Origin: JAWXBG01 sp044375415
GTDB taxonomy: Bacteria > Bacteroidota > Bacteroidia > Flavobacteriales_D > Sanyastnellaceae
DNA length: 43,297 nucleotides
Reading direction: 5' to 3'
Assembly (NCBI GenBank): GCA_044375415.1
Contig: JBILMS010000027.1
Location: 1 to 43,297, forward strand
Of this stretch, positions 40,998 to 43,297 are shown one piece after another. Numbering within the stretch: the first letter of the stretch is position 1; every line of letters begins with the position of its first letter. The notes below the pieces were generated by a model. It saw nothing but the letters and a program-made list of their open reading frames with translations. It made no database searches and was not told the DNA's origin. Made by a program: the position numbers and the translations under genes.

Positions 40998-42310
40998 GTG
41001 TTTCCGTCGAGAGCTGCTTTGTATGTGGCAATAGCTCTGTTTCGTGCGAAGGTATGGTCTATCATGGGAAGCGGGTATGATCCTGAGTTTAATTCGGGGA
41101 CCCACTTTCTGATGTATCTCATTTCCGGGTCGAATTTTTGTTGTTGCAAAGTCGGATTAAATACTCTAAAGTAGGGCGCTGCATCACAACCGCAACCCGC
41201 TGCCCACTGCCATCCTCCTACGTTGCTGGCCAATTCAAAGTCCAAGAGGTTCGAAGCAAAATACCTTTCGCCCAATCTCCAATCTATTAGAAGGTGTTTG
41301 GTAAGAAAACTCGCTACAACCATTCTCACTCGATTGTGCATGTAACCGGTGGCATTAAGTTCCCGCATACCGGCGTCGACAATAGGATAACCCGTTTTTC
41401 CCGCACACCATTTTTCAAATTTCGAAATGTCATTTTCCCATTGAATACGATCGTACTTTTCATGAAAAGATGAGTGAACGGTTCTAGGATAGAAATAAAT
41501 GATCATTTGGTAAAATTCACGCCAGATCAATTCGTCCAACCATTTTGGACTAGTTTGCAAGGCGATTTTTACCATTGCACGAATGCTCACGGTTCCGAAT
41601 CGCAAATGAAGTCCTATTCGTGAGGTGCCCGGTATTGAAGGAAAATCACGTGTTTCAATGTACGTTTTAATAATACCGATATCAGGTTTACTAGCCGGGA
41701 ATTCTAGTTTGGTAGGTTTGAATCCAAGATCTTCCAAACTAGGTATTGAGAGTGGACTAATTTTTAGGAGATTTTCAAGTTTTTCTTCCGATGGGAAAGC
41801 GACAATCGGATTTTTTTCTAAATGAGATTTCCATTTGCGACTATAAGGCGTGAAGACCGTGTAGGGTTTGCCATCGTCTTTTAATACATCCTTTTTCTCA
41901 AAAATCACATGATCTTTAAACGCGTTAAAGGGAATAGCATTTGCTAAAAGCATCTCATAAACTTCCTTATCTCTCTCTCGGGCATAAGGTTCATAATCGC
42001 TATTCGCGAATACTGCGGTAATAGTATTTTCGGAGATTAATTTTTTGAGACAATCAATGGGATTGCCATGTAATATTAATAGTGTACGGCCTATTTTTTC
42101 GAGGGTTTCCTTTATTTTATTTACCTCTTGATGAATAAAGCTCACCCTGGCATCTGAACGATTTTCGAGTTTTTCTAAAATGGTCTCATCAAAGATAAAT
42201 ATCGGCAGGGTAGTCCCCGATTCAAGGGCCTTGAACAAACCGTGATTATCTTCTAGCCGGAGATCTCTTCTAAACCAAAATAGCTGAAACGAACCTTTAT
42301 GTATTTTCAT
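40994..42310 (-). CDS. phrB: Class I deoxyribodipyrimidine photolyase
   Basis: This 438-aa flavoprotein repairs cyclobutane pyrimidine dimers with blue light. The N-terminal DNA-photolyase domain starts FQLFWFRRDLRLEDN. FAD-domain hallmarks are LHLRFGTVSIR, ELIWREFY, MHNRVRMVVASFLTKHLLIDW and GGWQWAAGCGCDAAPYFRVFNP. It lacks a DASH-type extension, and the length fits bacterial CPD photolyases. It overlaps the epimerase gene upstream by 14 bases and the CoA-transferase gene downstream by 4. Confidence 0.95.
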   Translation of the reverse strand: MKIHKGSFQLFWFRRDLRLEDNHGLFKALESGTTLPIFIFDETILEKLENRSDARVSFIHQEVNKIKETLEKIGRTLLILHGNPIDCLKKLISENTITAVFANSDYEPYARERDKEVYEMLLANAIPFNAFKDHVIFEKKDVLKDDGKPYTVFTPYSRKWKSHLEKNPIVAFPSEEKLENLLKISPLSIPSLEDLGFKPTKLEFPASKPDIGIIKTYIETRDFPSIPGTSRIGLHLRFGTVSIRAMVKIALQTSPKWLDELIWREFYQMIIYFYPRTVHSSFHEKYDRIQWENDISKFEKWCAGKTGYPIVDAGMRELNATGYMHNRVRMVVASFLTKHLLIDWRLGERYFASNLLDFELASNVGGWQWAAGCGCDAAPYFRVFNPTLQQQKFDPEMRYIRKWVPELNSGSYPLPMIDHTFARNRAIATYKAALDGNT

Positions 42311-43187
42311 GAGTCGAAAGTTGATTTAAGGCTCCGCGAATATCGGGGTACGTAAATTTAAATCCGGTTCGTAGAAGTTTCGATGAATCGATGTCTTGAG
42401 AACTTAGCACTAAGCCGGCCCGCTCGCCTAATACAAGCTTAAAGGCCCAAGTCGGAGTGCTTTTGAGAAGTACTTTTTTTCCTAGGCTATTGGCATAAAC
42501 AGAAGTGAACTCTTTGTAATCGGGAACTTCGGGCGCCGCAGCATTAAACACACCGGAGATTGCTTTATTCTCAATTATATATTCAATTAAACGGCCCACA
42601 TCATCAATATGGACGAAGGCTGTTTTTTGTTTCCCATTTCCAATTACAAGTCCACCTAACAGTTTGGTAGGTGTTTTCAGTTTGGCAAGCATCCCACCCT
42701 TATTGGATAAAACAGCCGGAAGTCGCAATAGTACCCTCCTGCAAGATGTACCCGCAAGTTCAGCGGAGCTATTTTCCCATTGGCATACGACATCCGCTAA
42801 GAAGCCTACTCCATAAGGCGAATCTTCTGTTTTCCGAGTAGAATCGTTCCCATAAATTCCTACGGCACTCGAACCAATATACAACTGTGGGTTCCATTTT
42901 CCGGAGACAATGAGTTCGGTTAATCGCCGAGTACTAACCACTCGACTATTCAGAATTTTTGATCTATTTATTTTATTCCATCGACAGTCCAAGTTGTGTC
43001 CCGCCAAGTTGATCAAAATATCCGGAGAATAATTAGACTGGGGAAGTTCAGCCCAAGTGAGACAAGAAAACTTATTCGATTCAAAAGAATTGCGGCTGAG
43101 CCACGTCACACGGTGACCTTGAGAAAGCAAGAGGTCGGTAATATTCTTCCCGATCATTCCGGACCCACCGGCGATTAATATTTTCAT
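42297..43187 (-). CDS. TIGR01777-family NAD-dependent epimerase (SDR)
   Basis: This 296-aa atypical short-chain dehydrogenase starts MKILIAGGSGMIGKNITDLLLSQGHRVTWLSR, with the GGSGMIG nucleotide-binding turn. It carries INLAG, the family's SRVVSTRRLTE, YIGSSAVGIYG and the C-terminal DUF1731-like stretch (PTWAFKLVLGERAGLVLSSQDIDSSKLLRTGF). Biological substrate unknown. It often accompanies photolyase genes, as here; the two reading frames overlap by 14 bases. The 110 bases to the window edge (43188-43297) show no gene. Confidence 0.93.
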   Translation of the reverse strand: MKILIAGGSGMIGKNITDLLLSQGHRVTWLSRNSFESNKFSCLTWAELPQSNYSPDILINLAGHNLDCRWNKINRSKILNSRVVSTRRLTELIVSGKWNPQLYIGSSAVGIYGNDSTRKTEDSPYGVGFLADVVCQWENSSAELAGTSCRRVLLRLPAVLSNKGGMLAKLKTPTKLLGGLVIGNGKQKTAFVHIDDVGRLIEYIIENKAISGVFNAAAPEVPDYKEFTSVYANSLGKKVLLKSTPTWAFKLVLGERAGLVLSSQDIDSSKLLRTGFKFTYPDIRGALNQLSTHENT

Positions 43188-43297
43188 AAATGGAAAAACC
43201 GAAAAAAATGTAGTTTGTTCGTATCAAAGGTTTGCGTAAAGGTAGTTCCAATTGAAAAATGAAAGTGGCTTTGGGGAGTAGAAATTTGAGCTACCTT

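Overview
The window is a chromosomal segment of a member of the Bacteroidota, most likely a flavobacterial or cryomorphacean-type lineage; a finer placement is not possible from sequence alone. Signs are the TAnnTTTG-type -7 promoter boxes in front of several genes, the near absence of Shine-Dalgarno sequences (with infC as a clear exception), many lipoproteins with short leaders, RNase Y next to zapA and a coiled-coil partner, and serC-serA-DUF1015 in one operon. Most of the DNA is ordinary, tightly packed housekeeping sequence; unusual material sits mainly in intergenic regions and in the kinase pair at 27.8-32.1 kb.

Layout. 1-512: a 43-bp tandem array running off the left edge, then a nested inverted repeat that abuts the 3' end of a tRNA-Ala(GGC) gene. 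0.8-5.5 kb: a methyltransferase, a MazG/PRA-PH-like pyrophosphohydrolase, and the translation operon thrS-infC-rpmI-rplT. 5.5-9.7 kb: a secreted NHLRC2-like thioredoxin/NHL-propeller protein, a stretch of GC-rich dispersed repeats, a DUF1275 membrane protein and a TPR lipoprotein. 9.7-15.3 kb (minus strand): a two-hairpin repeat element, recA, and the operon serC-serA-DUF1015-yggS-small membrane protein. 15.3-20.5 kb: a DUF4476-like secreted protein, a Wzx-type flippase, a C2-like lipoprotein, rny, zapA and a coiled-coil protein. 20.7-27.1 kb: an M23 peptidase, ACMSD, a peptide-binding lipoprotein, a MORN-like secreted protein, an EEP-family lipoprotein and a histone H1-like Lys/Ala-rich protein.

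27.8-32.1 kb: two hybrid histidine kinases side by side. The first looks fully active. The second keeps the architecture but has lost the phospho-acceptor His, the ATP-binding boxes and the phospho-acceptor Asp of both receiver domains, so it looks like a maintained pseudokinase. This is the most unusual protein in the window.

32.2-34.0 kb (minus): a CoA-binding protein, a GNAT acetyltransferase and mltG, joined by 4-bp ATGA overlaps. 34.2-39.9 kb (plus): a compact exopolysaccharide operon, with a Wza-like export lipoprotein, a Wzc-like tyrosine autokinase with an extreme Tyr-Gly tail, rfbC, a WecA/MraY-family sugar-phosphate transferase and an SLT lytic transglycosylase. 39.9-43.2 kb (minus): a CaiB-type CoA transferase, a class I photolyase and a TIGR01777-type epimerase in overlapping order. 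Start codons were re-chosen where the longest open frame began at an implausible TTG or extended past a signal peptide.
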